52,675 bases of DNA from Xylophilus ampelinus. GTDB taxonomy: Bacteria; Pseudomonadota; Gammaproteobacteria; Burkholderiales; Burkholderiaceae_C. Numbering within the stretch: position 1 is the first letter of the stretch; each line of letters opens with the position of its first letter. The stretch lies in assembly GCF_901875635.1 (NCBI RefSeq), contig NZ_CABFMN010000103.1:1-52675 (forward strand), in the 5' to 3' direction. The position numbers were made by a program, and so were the translations under genes. Below, one piece after another: positions 39,903-49,014 of this stretch. A model generated the notes under the pieces. It was given only the letters and a program-made list of their open reading frames with translations. It was not told where the DNA came from and did not search any database.

Positions 39903-40063
39903 AGAAGCTGTGAATGAATCGGCCGCGTTCGAGCGGCGCGCCAGGGCGGCGCCCATCGAGGCGCAAAGCGCAGCCATAGCTCGGGCTATGGCGAGCATTT
40001 GCAACGACGAGGGGCGTCGTCAGGGCGCGCCGAGCGGACGTGGTCGGTTCGTTCACAGCTTCT
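39903..40063. repeat. 161-bp imperfect palindrome (single giant hairpin)
   Basis: The arms start AGAAGCTGTGAA and end TTCACAGCTTCT and can be aligned over their whole length to a central GCCATAGC TCGG GCTATGGC at 39973-39992. The right end coincides with the stop codon of the MaoC gene. On the minus strand the hairpin is followed by a T-rich stretch (CTTTTTCTTC near 39880-39893), so it could act as the terminator of the MaoC operon. Mismatch pattern and origin are discussed in the findings. Confidence 0.88.
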
Positions 40064-40530
40064 CAGCGCACTGCGTCATTGCGGCACGCGACGAGCGCTG
40101 CGTGCTGGGCCTCGATGACGCATTCGCCGCGCTGGTTCACGAGCTGCAAGGCCTCGGTCACCACGCCGCGCCCACCCTTGGACGACAGGCGCTTGTCGAC
40201 GAACCGGAAGCTCACATGCACCTCGTCGCCGGCCACGACCGGCCGCACGAAGCGCACGCCGTCCCACCCCAACGAGGCGATGGAACTGTTCTCGTAGAGG
40301 CCCATCGCCGTCTTCAGGCCTTCCATGAGCGACAGGCCGAACAAGCCATGGGCAATGACGCCCGGGAAGCCACGCGACTTCGCATAGGCCGCATCGGTGT
40401 GCAGCGGATGGTGGTCCTGCGTGAGGTCGCAGAACTGTGTGATGGCTTCTGCACTGACGGTGTGCGCGTCGCTGTGCATTTCGGTGCCGACCACCACGTC
40501 CTCGAACCAGAGTTCCTTCGACGCGCTCAT
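40063..40530 (-). CDS. MaoC-family (hotdog) dehydratase / enoyl-CoA hydratase
   Basis: 155 residues, single hotdog domain. The hydratase-2 signature has Asp and His in FCDLTQDHHPLHTDAAYA, then IAHGLFGLSL. It adds or removes water on a 2-enoyl-CoA or related thioester. Its ATG overlaps the CoA-transferase stop by ATGA, so it is translationally coupled, and it ends the five-gene minus-strand operon. In this context it likely acts after the acyl-CoA dehydrogenase. Confidence 0.92.
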   Translation of the reverse strand: MSASKELWFEDVVVGTEMHSDAHTVSAEAITQFCDLTQDHHPLHTDAAYAKSRGFPGVIAHGLFGLSLMEGLKTAMGLYENSSIASLGWDGVRFVRPVVAGDEVHVSFRFVDKRLSSKGGRGVVTEALQLVNQRGECVIEAQHAALVACRNDAVR

Positions 40531-42134
40531 CGTGCCGCCTCCTGCTGATCCGCATCGCGCGCGACATGGCGCGGCGGCTGCGCGACGAAGGCGTCGTGCA
40601 GGCCCATCGGCCCGCCGCGGAAGATGCGCGCGTCCATCGTCCTGAGCGATTCGCTCACGCGGACGTCGAAGCCGATGTGGTCGAGCACGTCCTCCTTCAG
40701 GCGAGCGCCCGGTGCGATCTCGGTCAGCACGATGCCGTCGGCCTCGAGCTCGAAGACCGCGCGGTCGGTGACGAAGCTCACCTGCTGGCCGCGCTCGCGC
40801 GCCAGCTTTCCCGAGAAGCTGATCTGCCCCACCGTGGGCACGAACTTGCGGAACTTGCCGTCGCGGTGGATCGCGAGCTGGCCGCCTTCCACCCGCACAT
40901 CGGCGTCGCCGCCCGTGAGCGAGCCGCTGAACACCAGCCGGCGGGTGTTCTGCGTGATGTTGATGAAGCCGCCCGCGCCGTCGTAGCGGCGGCCGAAGCG
41001 CGTGACGTTGACGTTGCCTTCGGCATCGACCTCGGCGAAGGACAGGAAGGCGCAGCTGAGGCCGCCGCCGTCGTAGAAGTCGAACTGGTAGCCCTGGTCG
41101 AGGATGACGCGCGGGTTCACCGCCGTGCCGAACTCGCGGGCATGGCCAGGCACGCCGCCCACCACACCCGATTCCACCGTGAGCGTGATGAGCTCGTCGA
41201 TACCTTCTTCCGCGGCGACGTTGGGGATCATGGCCGAGATGCCGACGCCCAGGTTCACCACGTCGCCCGGCCGCAGCTCGAAGGCGGCGCGGCGCGCGAT
41301 GACGCGGCGCGCATCCAGCGGGTCGGGCGCGATGCCCGACGCGGGCAGGCGCGTCTCGCCGCAGCGAGCCGGGTCGTAGCGCGTGGTGTAGGTCTGCAGC
41401 TGCTCGGGCTCGACCACCACGTGATCGATCAGGAAGCCGGGGATCTTCACCATGTGCGGATGCAGCGTGCCGCGGCGCACGCGCCGCTTGACCTGGCAGA
41501 TCACCAGGCCGCCGGCGTTGTGCACGGCCTGCGCCATCGACAGGTCCTCGCGCGCGGTGGCCTCGTGCTCCATGCTCACGTAGCCGTCCTCGTCCACCGA
41601 GGTGCCGCGGATGAGCGCCACCGTGGGCACGCCCGGTGCGCGGTAGAACAGGTAGTCGGCACTGGCCACGTGCACGCGCTCGACCAGCGGCTCGGTGGTG
41701 CGCGCGTTCATGCGGCCGCCGTCCTGTTCGGGGTCCATGTAGGTGCCCAGGCCCACGTGCGTGAGGATGCCGGGCTGGCGGCCGGCCATCGCGCGGCACA
41801 GGTGCGTCATCACGCCCTGGGGGAAGTTGTATGCCTCGACCTCGTTGTTCACGATCATCTGGATGAACGGGAGCTGCATGCCGAAGTTGCCGCCGATGAC
41901 GCGCTTCACCAGGCCCGGGTGCGCGAAGCGGCACAGGCCCTTCTCGGTCAGCGCGCCCACGCCGGTGATGTGGAACAGCGTGATGGCCTGAGGCCCCTGC
42001 CCGGCGAGGAAGCGGCGTTCGACGGCTTCGAAGAGCGCCTCGGGCACGCCCGAGCCGCCGTTGCCGCCAGTGATGACGAAGTCGCCATCGCGGATGAGGG
42101 CTGCGGCCTCGTCGGCCGTGATGCAACTAATCAT
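40527..42134 (-). CDS. Acyl-CoA:carboxylate CoA-transferase, fused alpha-beta (YdiF-like)
   Basis: 535 residues with both CoA-transferase domains in one chain. The N-terminal domain has the glycine loop VITGGNGGSGVPEAL. The second contains the region of the covalent-intermediate Glu (LTVESGVVGGVPGHA) and a GLGVGISAM-like oxyanion stretch (NLGVGISAMIP). It moves CoA between an acid and an acyl-CoA, so it would activate the pathway intermediate without ATP. It lies 11 bp after the acyl-CoA dehydrogenase and overlaps the MaoC gene by 4 bp. Confidence 0.92.
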   Translation of the reverse strand: MISCITADEAAALIRDGDFVITGGNGGSGVPEALFEAVERRFLAGQGPQAITLFHITGVGALTEKGLCRFAHPGLVKRVIGGNFGMQLPFIQMIVNNEVEAYNFPQGVMTHLCRAMAGRQPGILTHVGLGTYMDPEQDGGRMNARTTEPLVERVHVASADYLFYRAPGVPTVALIRGTSVDEDGYVSMEHEATAREDLSMAQAVHNAGGLVICQVKRRVRRGTLHPHMVKIPGFLIDHVVVEPEQLQTYTTRYDPARCGETRLPASGIAPDPLDARRVIARRAAFELRPGDVVNLGVGISAMIPNVAAEEGIDELITLTVESGVVGGVPGHAREFGTAVNPRVILDQGYQFDFYDGGGLSCAFLSFAEVDAEGNVNVTRFGRRYDGAGGFINITQNTRRLVFSGSLTGGDADVRVEGGQLAIHRDGKFRKFVPTVGQISFSGKLARERGQQVSFVTDRAVFELEADGIVLTEIAPGARLKEDVLDHIGFDVRVSESLRTMDARIFRGGPMGLHDAFVAQPPRHVARDADQQEAAR

Positions 42135-42145
42135 GGCGCGCTCCC

Positions 42146-43288
42146 TCAGGCCAGTTCTTTCTCGACCTGGCGCGCGATGATCACGCGCTGGATCTGGTTG
42201 GTGCCTTCGTAGATCTGCGCCAGGCGCACGTCGCGGAACAGGCGCTCGATGCGGTAATCGCGCGAGTAGCCGTTGCCGCCGTGGATCTGCAACGCGTTCG
42301 ACACGTGCTTCATCGCCATGTCGGTGGTGAAGAGCTTGGCGTGCGCGGCTTCCTTGGCGTAGGGCTGGCCGGCGTCGTACAGGCGCGCGGCATGGTGGAT
42401 CAGCAGCCGCGCGGCCGCGATGTCGGTGGACATGTCGGCCACCATGAACTGGATGGCCTGGAAGCCCATGATCGGGCCGCCAAACTGCTTGCGCGTGGTG
42501 GCGTAGGCCACGGCATCCTCCATCGCGGCCTGTGCCATGCCCAGGGCCATGGACGACATCAGCAGCCGGCTGAAGTTGAAGTTGCCCATGGCCGTCTTGA
42601 AGGCCGTGTTCTCGGCGCCGATCATGGCCTCTTCGGGCACGAGCACGTCCTCGAGGATGATCTGGCAGTCCTCCAGGCCGTGCATGCCCAGCAGTTCCTC
42701 GTTCTTGCCGCGGCTCACGCCCTGCTGGCGTGCATCGACCATGAAGCAGCTGATGCCCTTGTGGCCCGCGTCCTTGCCGGTGCGTGCGAAGACCATGATG
42801 CGGTCGGCCACGCCGCCCAGCGTGACCCAGGCCTTGGTGCCGTTGATGACCCAACCGTCGGCCGTGCGCCGGGCCGAGGTGGTGATGCTCGCCGTGTCCG
42901 AACCGTAGTCGGGCTCGGTCATGGCCGTGGCCATGAGGATCGAGCCGTCGAGGATGCCGGGGATGAGCGCCTTCTGGCTCTCGTTGCCGTGGTGGTGCAG
43001 GAAGAGCGCCGCCTCGACCGGGATCGCGAAGGCGTTGCCGATGGCGCCCGAGCAGCGCGCCAGCTCTTCCATCACGAGGCAGGTGCCGACGGTGTCGAAG
43101 CCCGAGCCGCCAGCGGCTTCGGGCAGGCTGGTGCCGAACAGGCCCAGCTCGGCCATGCCGCGGTAGAGGGTGCGGTCGAAGGCGTCCTCGCGGTCGATGG
43201 CGGCGGCGCGCGGCAGCACCTCGGCCTCGGCAAAGCGGCGCGCGGTGTCGCGCAGGGAGATCTGGTCTTCGGTGTAGAAGTGGCTCAT
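42146..43288 (-). CDS. Acyl-CoA dehydrogenase
   Basis: 380 residues, the usual size. FAD/substrate signatures are AMTEPDYGSDTASI and RKQFGGPIMGFQAIQ. The catalytic base is Glu361 in YEGTNQIQ near the C-terminus. It introduces a 2,3-double bond into an acyl-CoA and passes electrons to ETF. With the CoA-transferase and MaoC hydratase it makes a short beta-oxidation-like sequence. No thiolase or 3-hydroxyacyl-CoA dehydrogenase is adjacent, so the hydrated product may be cleaved otherwise, perhaps by the DapA-type lyases across the promoter (inference). Confidence 0.95.
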   Translation of the reverse strand: MSHFYTEDQISLRDTARRFAEAEVLPRAAAIDREDAFDRTLYRGMAELGLFGTSLPEAAGGSGFDTVGTCLVMEELARCSGAIGNAFAIPVEAALFLHHHGNESQKALIPGILDGSILMATAMTEPDYGSDTASITTSARRTADGWVINGTKAWVTLGGVADRIMVFARTGKDAGHKGISCFMVDARQQGVSRGKNEELLGMHGLEDCQIILEDVLVPEEAMIGAENTAFKTAMGNFNFSRLLMSSMALGMAQAAMEDAVAYATTRKQFGGPIMGFQAIQFMVADMSTDIAAARLLIHHAARLYDAGQPYAKEAAHAKLFTTDMAMKHVSNALQIHGGNGYSRDYRIERLFRDVRLAQIYEGTNQIQRVIIARQVEKELA

Positions 43289-43295
43289 GTCGGGC

Positions 43296-43688
43296 TCAGG
43301 CGGCGGGGTGGGCGGCCAGTTCGTCGCTGGCGAGGTGGCCGTCGTGCGCGACCTCGTCGCGCTCGCGGTCGAGGAAGTACACCGCCACGTTGTGGCCGGT
43401 GGTGTCGAAGCAGGCGGCCAGGGCCGGCGTGACGGCCTCGGCGACGGCGCGCCGCTCGTCCGGGGTGCGGCGGTAGGCGTGCACTTTCACGAACACGCGC
43501 GAGCCGGCGTCGGGCTGGCCCAGTTCGCCCTCGTGCGCATAGTCGGCGCGCTCGATGGGCTGGAAGTAGATCGTGACGGTGGACGGCGCGACGCCGAAGC
43601 CGTCGACGATGCCGCGCGTCACGACGCCGGCGAGTTCTCGTTTGCGGGAGCTGTCGGCGCGGGGCGCCAGGATTTCGACGTAGGGCAT
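43296..43688 (-). CDS. Tautomerase-superfamily protein, two fused 4-OT-like halves
   Basis: 130 residues. The N-terminus is MPYVEIL, giving the Pro catalytic base after Met removal, and is followed by a first 4-oxalocrotonate-tautomerase-like beta-alpha-beta unit (VAPSTVTIYFQPI). The second half (SRVFVKVHAYRRTPDERRAV, then GHNVAVYFLDRE) repeats the unit without an N-terminal Pro. This is the layout of fused trimeric tautomerases such as the cis-CaaD/MIF groups. It probably isomerises a 2-keto/enol acid. It lies 5 bp after the LacI gene and 7 bp before the acyl-CoA dehydrogenase. Confidence 0.8.
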   Translation of the reverse strand: MPYVEILAPRADSSRKRELAGVVTRGIVDGFGVAPSTVTIYFQPIERADYAHEGELGQPDAGSRVFVKVHAYRRTPDERRAVAEAVTPALAACFDTTGHNVAVYFLDRERDEVAHDGHLASDELAAHPAA

Positions 43689-43693
43689 GCGGT

Positions 43694-44704
43694 TCAGGGG
43701 TTGGAGAGGTTCAGGCAGGACGCGCGCTCGATCAGGCGCGAGCCCACGCGGTATTCGCGGCCGCTGTTGGCCACGCCGCCCAGGCGCTGCATCAGGCGGT
43801 CGACGGCGAGGTTGGCCATCTCGGCCGCGCCGCTGTCCACCACGCTGATGGCCGGGCGCTGCCACTCGAACCAGGGCGAGTCTTCGTAGAAGAGCAGCGA
43901 CAGGTCCTGCGGCACCGAGATGCCGCGCTCGGCGATCACGCGCAGCACGCCGACCGAGGACTCGTGGTTGGCGACGAACAGCGCCGTCGGCGGCTCGGGC
44001 AGCGACAACAACGCGTTGGCCGCGGCGACGCCGGTGGCCGGCAGGTAGCGGCCGGTCTGGACGAGGGCCGGATCGATGGGCAGGCCCGCTTCCTGCAAGG
44101 CACGGCGGTAGCCCGCCAGGCGCTCCTTGCCGGAGGTGGTCTCGCCGGGGCCGACGATCAGCCCGATGCGCAGGTGCCCCAGCCCCAGCAGGTGGCGGGT
44201 GCCGTTGTAGGCGCCGTCGAGGTCGCCGGCCAGCACCGATTCGAGCGAGGCGCCTTCGACCCGGCGCACCGCGCAGATCACCGGGATCTCGGCGTGCTCC
44301 ATGGCCAGCAGTTGTGCGCCGTTGGCGCCCGTGGGCACGGCGATCAGGCCGTCGACACCGTGGTCGACGAGCGTGCGCAGGATCTCCTTCTCCTGCGCCG
44401 CGTCGTCGCCGCTGATGCTGAGGATGACCTGGTAGCCCGCGGCCTGCACGCGCGCCTGCACCACCGAGGCCAGCACCTGGAAGGAGGCGTTGTCGAGGTT
44501 GTGGACCGTGAGGCCGACCAGGCGCGAGCTCTTGGTCTTGAGCGCGCGGGCGAAGGTGTTGATGCGGTAGCCCAGCGCCGCCGCGACCTGCACCACGTGG
44601 CGCTGGGTCACATGGTTGATCAGGCTGGAGCCCGCCAGCGCCCGGGAGGCCGTGGCCACGGATACGTCGGCGGCTCGCGCGACGTCGCGCAATGTCACCG
44701 CCAT
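43694..44704 (-). CDS. LacI-family transcriptional regulator
   Basis: 336 residues. The N-terminal HTH (VTLRDVARAADVSVATASRAL) and hinge helix (FARALKTKSSRLVG) are canonical, followed by a sugar-binding-type effector domain. The start ATG 44704 was chosen because the HTH begins four residues later; the upstream codons to 44728 are not typical. It is first in the operon with tautomerase, acyl-CoA dehydrogenase, CoA-transferase and MaoC. Two palindromic operators lie in the divergent promoter region, so it probably represses both arms and its own gene. Confidence 0.95.
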   Translation of the reverse strand: MAVTLRDVARAADVSVATASRALAGSSLINHVTQRHVVQVAAALGYRINTFARALKTKSSRLVGLTVHNLDNASFQVLASVVQARVQAAGYQVILSISGDDAAQEKEILRTLVDHGVDGLIAVPTGANGAQLLAMEHAEIPVICAVRRVEGASLESVLAGDLDGAYNGTRHLLGLGHLRIGLIVGPGETTSGKERLAGYRRALQEAGLPIDPALVQTGRYLPATGVAAANALLSLPEPPTALFVANHESSVGVLRVIAERGISVPQDLSLLFYEDSPWFEWQRPAISVVDSGAAEMANLAVDRLMQRLGGVANSGREYRVGSRLIERASCLNLSNP

Positions 44705-44740
44705 GGTGCATTCCCTCGGGCGCCCCAAAACTGGGCATTT

Positions 44741-44758
44741 ATTGCAATCGATTGCATT
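44741..44758. promoter_or_regulatory. LacI-type operator 1
   Basis: ATTGCAATCGATTGCATT contains the perfect 14-bp palindrome TGCAATCGATTGCA centred on CG, as expected for LacI/PurR-class operators. It lies 37 bp upstream of the LacI gene start. Confidence 0.85.
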
Positions 44759-44828
44759 TCCAAATCCTAACTCTGCCAGGGCATATTTTGCAATTCCATG
44801 ACGTTCCAGTCGGATTCATGTCGATTTG

Positions 44829-44846
44829 ATTGCAATCGATTGCAAT
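44829..44846. promoter_or_regulatory. LacI-type operator 2
   Basis: ATTGCAATCGATTGCAAT is a perfect 18-bp palindrome sharing 17 bases with operator 1. The centres are 88 bp apart. It covers a possible -35 (TTGCAA) whose partner -10 is CATACT at 44854-44859, upstream of the first DapA-like gene, so binding would block that promoter. Confidence 0.88.
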
Positions 44847-44887
44847 GATGTTCCATACTGACCGCCTTCATCGACCCGTGGATCGAC

Positions 44888-45820
44888 ATGGCCTTGCATC
44901 TCTCCGGCGGCGGCGTCTGGCCCGCCACCCTTACCCCTTTCACGCCTGAAGGCGGCATCGACGCCGCCGCGCTCCAGGCCCATGTCGCGCAAGTCGCCGG
45001 CACGCGCGGCGTGCGTGCCGTGGTCGTCAACGGCCATGCGGGCGAGACGAGCTCGCTCGACTTCGCCGAGCGCAGCGACGTGATCGCGCTCGCGGTCGAA
45101 GCGGCCGGCGATGTGCCCGTGGTGGCCGGCGTGGTGGCGGAAGACCCGCGCGACGCCTGCCGGCTGGCCCGCGAGGCCGCAGCCTCCGGCGCGAGCGGTC
45201 TGCTGCTCTTCCCGCCCGCGCTCTTCGCCAATGGCGCCGCGCTGCGGCCCGACATGGTTCGTCGCTTCGTGGGCGACGTGGCGGCCGCGAGCGACCTGCC
45301 GATCGTGCTGTTCCAGCTCTCGCGCGCCTCGGGCCAGGCCTTCGCGCCGGCACTGATGCAGCGGCTGTGCGAAGAAGTACTGCAGATCGTGGCCGTGAAG
45401 GACGGCAGCGACTCGCCCGAGCTCTACGAAGACGTGCTGGCGGTGCTGCGTGGCCTGCCGCGCCCGGTGGCCATGCTCACCAGCAACAATGGCTGGCTGA
45501 TGGCCTCGCTGGCCTGCGGGGGCGACGGCATCCTGTCGGGCCTGGGCAGCGTGGCGGCGCCGCTCCTGGTCGCGCTGCACGAGGCGATGGCCACCGGCGA
45601 CCTGGCCACGGCGCGCGAGGTGAATGCGCGCCTGGTGCCGCTGTGCCGCGCCTTCTACCGTGCGCCGGGGGTCGACATCCACAACCGCATGAAGACCGCC
45701 CTGAAGCTGCTGGGCCGCCTGCCGCACGCCGCGCCGCGCCTGCCGCTGCTGCCGCTGGACGATGCGGAGACCACGCGCATCCATGCGGCGCTCGTTGCGG
45801 CCGGTCTGCTCACCGCGTGA
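44888..45820 (+). CDS. DapA/NanA-superfamily lyase, atypical active site
   Basis: 310 residues, class I aldolase-type TIM barrel. The Schiff-base Lys171 is in [10 protein letters not shown]. The usual GTTGE-type carboxylate-binding loop is replaced by NGHAGETSS. The conserved Tyr that normally appears in a YNxP motif is Phe here ([10 protein letters not shown], residue 142). It is therefore probably an active imine-forming lyase or dehydratase with a changed mechanism or substrate rather than a dihydrodipicolinate synthase. It is the first gene of the plus arm under operator 2, 14 bp before a second, canonical family member. Confidence 0.9.
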   Translation: MALHLSGGGVWPATLTPFTPEGGIDAAALQAHVAQVAGTRGVRAVVVNGHAGETSSLDFAERSDVIALAVEAAGDVPVVAGVVAEDPRDACRLAREAAASGASGLLLFPPALFANGAALRPDMVRRFVGDVAAASDLPIVLFQLSRASGQAFAPALMQRLCEEVLQIVAVKDGSDSPELYEDVLAVLRGLPRPVAMLTSNNGWLMASLACGGDGILSGLGSVAAPLLVALHEAMATGDLATAREVNARLVPLCRAFYRAPGVDIHNRMKTALKLLGRLPHAAPRLPLLPLDDAETTRIHAALVAAGLLTA

Positions 45821-45834
45821 AAGAACGAATCCAT

Positions 45835-46731
45835 ATGAAGACCTTCCGCGGCACCTACACCATCATGGTCACGCCCTTCGACGCCGAAGGCGCGGTGGAC
45901 CTCCCCACGCTGGAGCGCTACGTCGACTGGCAGATCGAGGCCGGCATCCACGGCCTCATTCCGCTGGGATCGACCGGCGAGTTCCTATCGCTGAGCGACG
46001 AGGAGTTCGAGCAGGTCGCGACCACCGTGATCCGCCGCGCGGCGGGGCGCGTGCCGGTCCTCATCGGCACCACGGCCGAGGACACGCGCGTGGCGATCCG
46101 ACGCAGCCGCCAGGTCGAGGCCCTGGGTGCCGACGGCGTGATGGTGCTGCCGCCCTTCTACTGCACGCCCACCGATGCCGAGGTGCTGGCGCACTACCGC
46201 GCCATCTCGGACGCGATCGGCATCCCGATCATGGTCTACAACAACCCGGTCGTGACCAACATCGACCTGCGCCCGCCGCTGGTGGCCCGGTTGTCGGAGA
46301 TCGACAACTGCCGCTACATCAAGGAATCGACGCTGGAAGTGACGCGCGTGCGCGACATCGTGCGCCTGACCGATGGCCGCATGAACGTGTTCGGCGGGAT
46401 CATGGGTTACGAGTCCTACGTCGAGGGCGCCGTGGGCTGGGCGGCCGTGCCCTCCAACGGTGCGCCGGGCGAGATGGCACGCATCCACGACCTCGTGCAG
46501 GCAGGCCGTTTCGTGGAGGCCCGCGAGATCGCCTTCCGCCACTTCCCCATGATCGACTTCGTGGCCGGCCAATCGTACGTGGCGGGCACCAAGGCGCTGC
46601 TCGCGGCGATGGGCCTGCCGGTGGGCAACCCGCGCCCGCCGCGCCTGCCGCTGGATGCCGAAGGCCATGCCGCCGCCCGCCGCATCGTGGCCGAGCTGGG
46701 CCTGAGCGCCACCCTCCCCTCGTCTTCCTGA
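45835..46731 (+). CDS. DapA/NanA-superfamily lyase, canonical active site
   Basis: 298 residues. All core residues are present: the carboxylate loop GSTGEF (45-50), Tyr135 in VYNNPV and Schiff-base Lys163 in YIKEST. It is about the same length as DapA, but the operon context is catabolic, so a retro-aldol or dehydratase reaction on a 2-keto acid is more likely than lysine biosynthesis. Start ATG 45835 lies 14 bp after the previous stop. The ABC ATPase gene follows after 17 bp. Confidence 0.93.
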   Translation: MKTFRGTYTIMVTPFDAEGAVDLPTLERYVDWQIEAGIHGLIPLGSTGEFLSLSDEEFEQVATTVIRRAAGRVPVLIGTTAEDTRVAIRRSRQVEALGADGVMVLPPFYCTPTDAEVLAHYRAISDAIGIPIMVYNNPVVTNIDLRPPLVARLSEIDNCRYIKESTLEVTRVRDIVRLTDGRMNVFGGIMGYESYVEGAVGWAAVPSNGAPGEMARIHDLVQAGRFVEAREIAFRHFPMIDFVAGQSYVAGTKALLAAMGLPVGNPRPPRLPLDAEGHAAARRIVAELGLSATLPSSS

Positions 46732-46748
46732 ACTGCGGAGCACATCGC

Positions 46749-47531
<783 letters not shown>

Positions 47532-47541
47532 TGCTTCTCCC

Positions 47542-47970
47542 ATGACCCGCATCCGCATCCAGGCCGCCGGCCACAGCTTCATCGCCGAAACGCATCCCGA
47601 CGCGCCGAAGACGGTCGAAGCCTTCCTCACCCTGCTGCCCTACCGGCAGAAGATCATCCATGTGCGCTGGAGCGGCGAAGGCTGCTGGGTGCCGCTGGGC
47701 GAGTGGAAGCTCGAGCTCGGCGGCCAGCCGGTGGGCTTCGAGAACCACACCAGCCACCCCTCGGTGGGCGACATCCTGTTCTACCCCGGCGGCTACAGCG
47801 AGACCGAGATCATCATGGCCTACGGCGCCTGCAGCTTCGCCAGCAAGATGGGGCAGCTCGCGGGCAACCACTTCCTGACGATCGTGGAGGGCAAGGAGAA
47901 CCTGCGTGCCCTGGGCGTGAAGGTGCTGTGGGAAGGCGCCCAGGACATCGTCTTCGAGCGCATCGACTGA
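47542..47970 (+). CDS. DUF3830 family protein
   Basis: 142 residues, no signal peptide. The sequence (HVRWSGEGCWVPLG, VGFENHTSHPSVGDILFYPGG, YGACSFASKMGQLAGNHF) matches DUF3830, a small beta-rich family with a cyclophilin-like fold and no assigned activity that I know of. I recall it near hydantoinase or amino-acid-type transporter genes. It is 10 bp after the ABC ATPase and ends the plus arm, converging on a LysR gene. The conserved Cys, His and acidic residues could form an active site. Confidence 0.85.
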   Translation: MTRIRIQAAGHSFIAETHPDAPKTVEAFLTLLPYRQKIIHVRWSGEGCWVPLGEWKLELGGQPVGFENHTSHPSVGDILFYPGGYSETEIIMAYGACSFASKMGQLAGNHFLTIVEGKENLRALGVKVLWEGAQDIVFERID

Positions 47971-47988
47971 AACGCCGGGCGCGGGGCC

Positions 47989-48921
47989 TCAACCCGCCTC
48001 GCCGAACAGCCCGACGATCAGCTGGCGCAGCCAGCGGTTGGCCGCGTCGTCCTCGAAGCGCCGGCTCCAGTGCAGCGAGACGCCGAAGTCGCGCAGCGGG
48101 AAGTCGGGCTGCACGATCGCGAAGCCCGCGCCCTCGCCGAAGCTGCGCGCGATGTTGCGCGGCATGACCACCGCGAGGTCGGTCTCGCGCACGATGGCCG
48201 GCAGCACCATGAAGTGCTCGGTCACGAGCCGCACGCGGTCGTCCAGCCCCAGCAGCTCCAGGATGCGCAGCGTGTCGGTGTGGGTGCGCACGGCCACGTA
48301 GTCGAGCGTTCGCAGCGCCTTCAGCAGCGCCGCGCCGCGCAGGCGCCGGCGCGCGAAGGGGTGGTCGGCGCGCAGCAGCACGATGTAGCGGTCCTGCAGC
48401 AGGTGCTGGCGCCGCGTGTCCTTCACCTTGGGCAGGAAGCCGAAGGCGAAGTCGACGCGGCCTTCGTCGAGCGCCACGGCGATGTCCGCCGGGCGCAGCG
48501 GCAGTGTCTCGATCCGCACGCCCGGCGCCGTCTCGCGCAGGCGCTGCATCAGGGGCGGCAGGAAGCGGCTCTCGCCGATGTCGCTCATGTGGATGCGAAA
48601 GCTGTGGCTCGACGCTGCAGGATCGAAGCGGCCGGGCTCGGCCAATGCCTGCGCCAGCGTGCCCAGCGCGGCCTGCACCGCGGTGGCCAGCCGCTCGGCG
48701 CGCGGCGTGGGCGCCACGCCGCCGGGCGCCCGGGTGAACAGCGCATCGCCCAGCGCCAGGCGCAGCCGCGTCAGGCCGTGGCTCGCGGCGGGCTGCGTGA
48801 TGCCCAGCGCCTCCGCCGCGCGGCCGACGTTGCGGCTGCGGTAGACGGCGTCGAACAGGCGCAGCAGGTTGAGGTCGAGTTGGTCGATATGCATGGCGTG
48901 CATGTCGGATAGCGGCTTCAT
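47989..48921 (-). CDS. LysR-family transcriptional regulator, divergent to iorA
   Basis: 310 residues from ATG 48921; ATG codons at 48903 and 48894 (MHIDQLDLNLLRLFDAV) are equally plausible starts. The winged HTH is VGRAAEALGITQPAASHGLTRLR, followed by an NodD/LinR-like effector domain (FRIHMSDIGESRFLPPLM). It is transcribed away from the indolepyruvate oxidoreductase genes, sharing a region of about 90 bp, which is the classic layout for a LysR activator of the divergent operon. The effector could be an aromatic acid or keto acid. Confidence 0.9.
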   Translation of the reverse strand: MKPLSDMHAMHIDQLDLNLLRLFDAVYRSRNVGRAAEALGITQPAASHGLTRLRLALGDALFTRAPGGVAPTPRAERLATAVQAALGTLAQALAEPGRFDPAASSHSFRIHMSDIGESRFLPPLMQRLRETAPGVRIETLPLRPADIAVALDEGRVDFAFGFLPKVKDTRRQHLLQDRYIVLLRADHPFARRRLRGAALLKALRTLDYVAVRTHTDTLRILELLGLDDRVRLVTEHFMVLPAIVRETDLAVVMPRNIARSFGEGAGFAIVQPDFPLRDFGVSLHWSRRFEDDAANRWLRQLIVGLFGEAG

Positions 48922-49014
48922 TGTATTGAGCGCACGAAGCCGCGGCCCCACACTGCGCCCGCTGCGTCGACCGACGTGGCCCACGATCGACACGTACACA
49001 CCGGAGACACGGGC

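Noticed and set aside
39810..40062. Insertion sequence or coding gene in the 253-bp gap
   Set aside because: No transposase frame and no target duplication could be seen; the palindrome and a pyrimidine-rich leader explain the gap.
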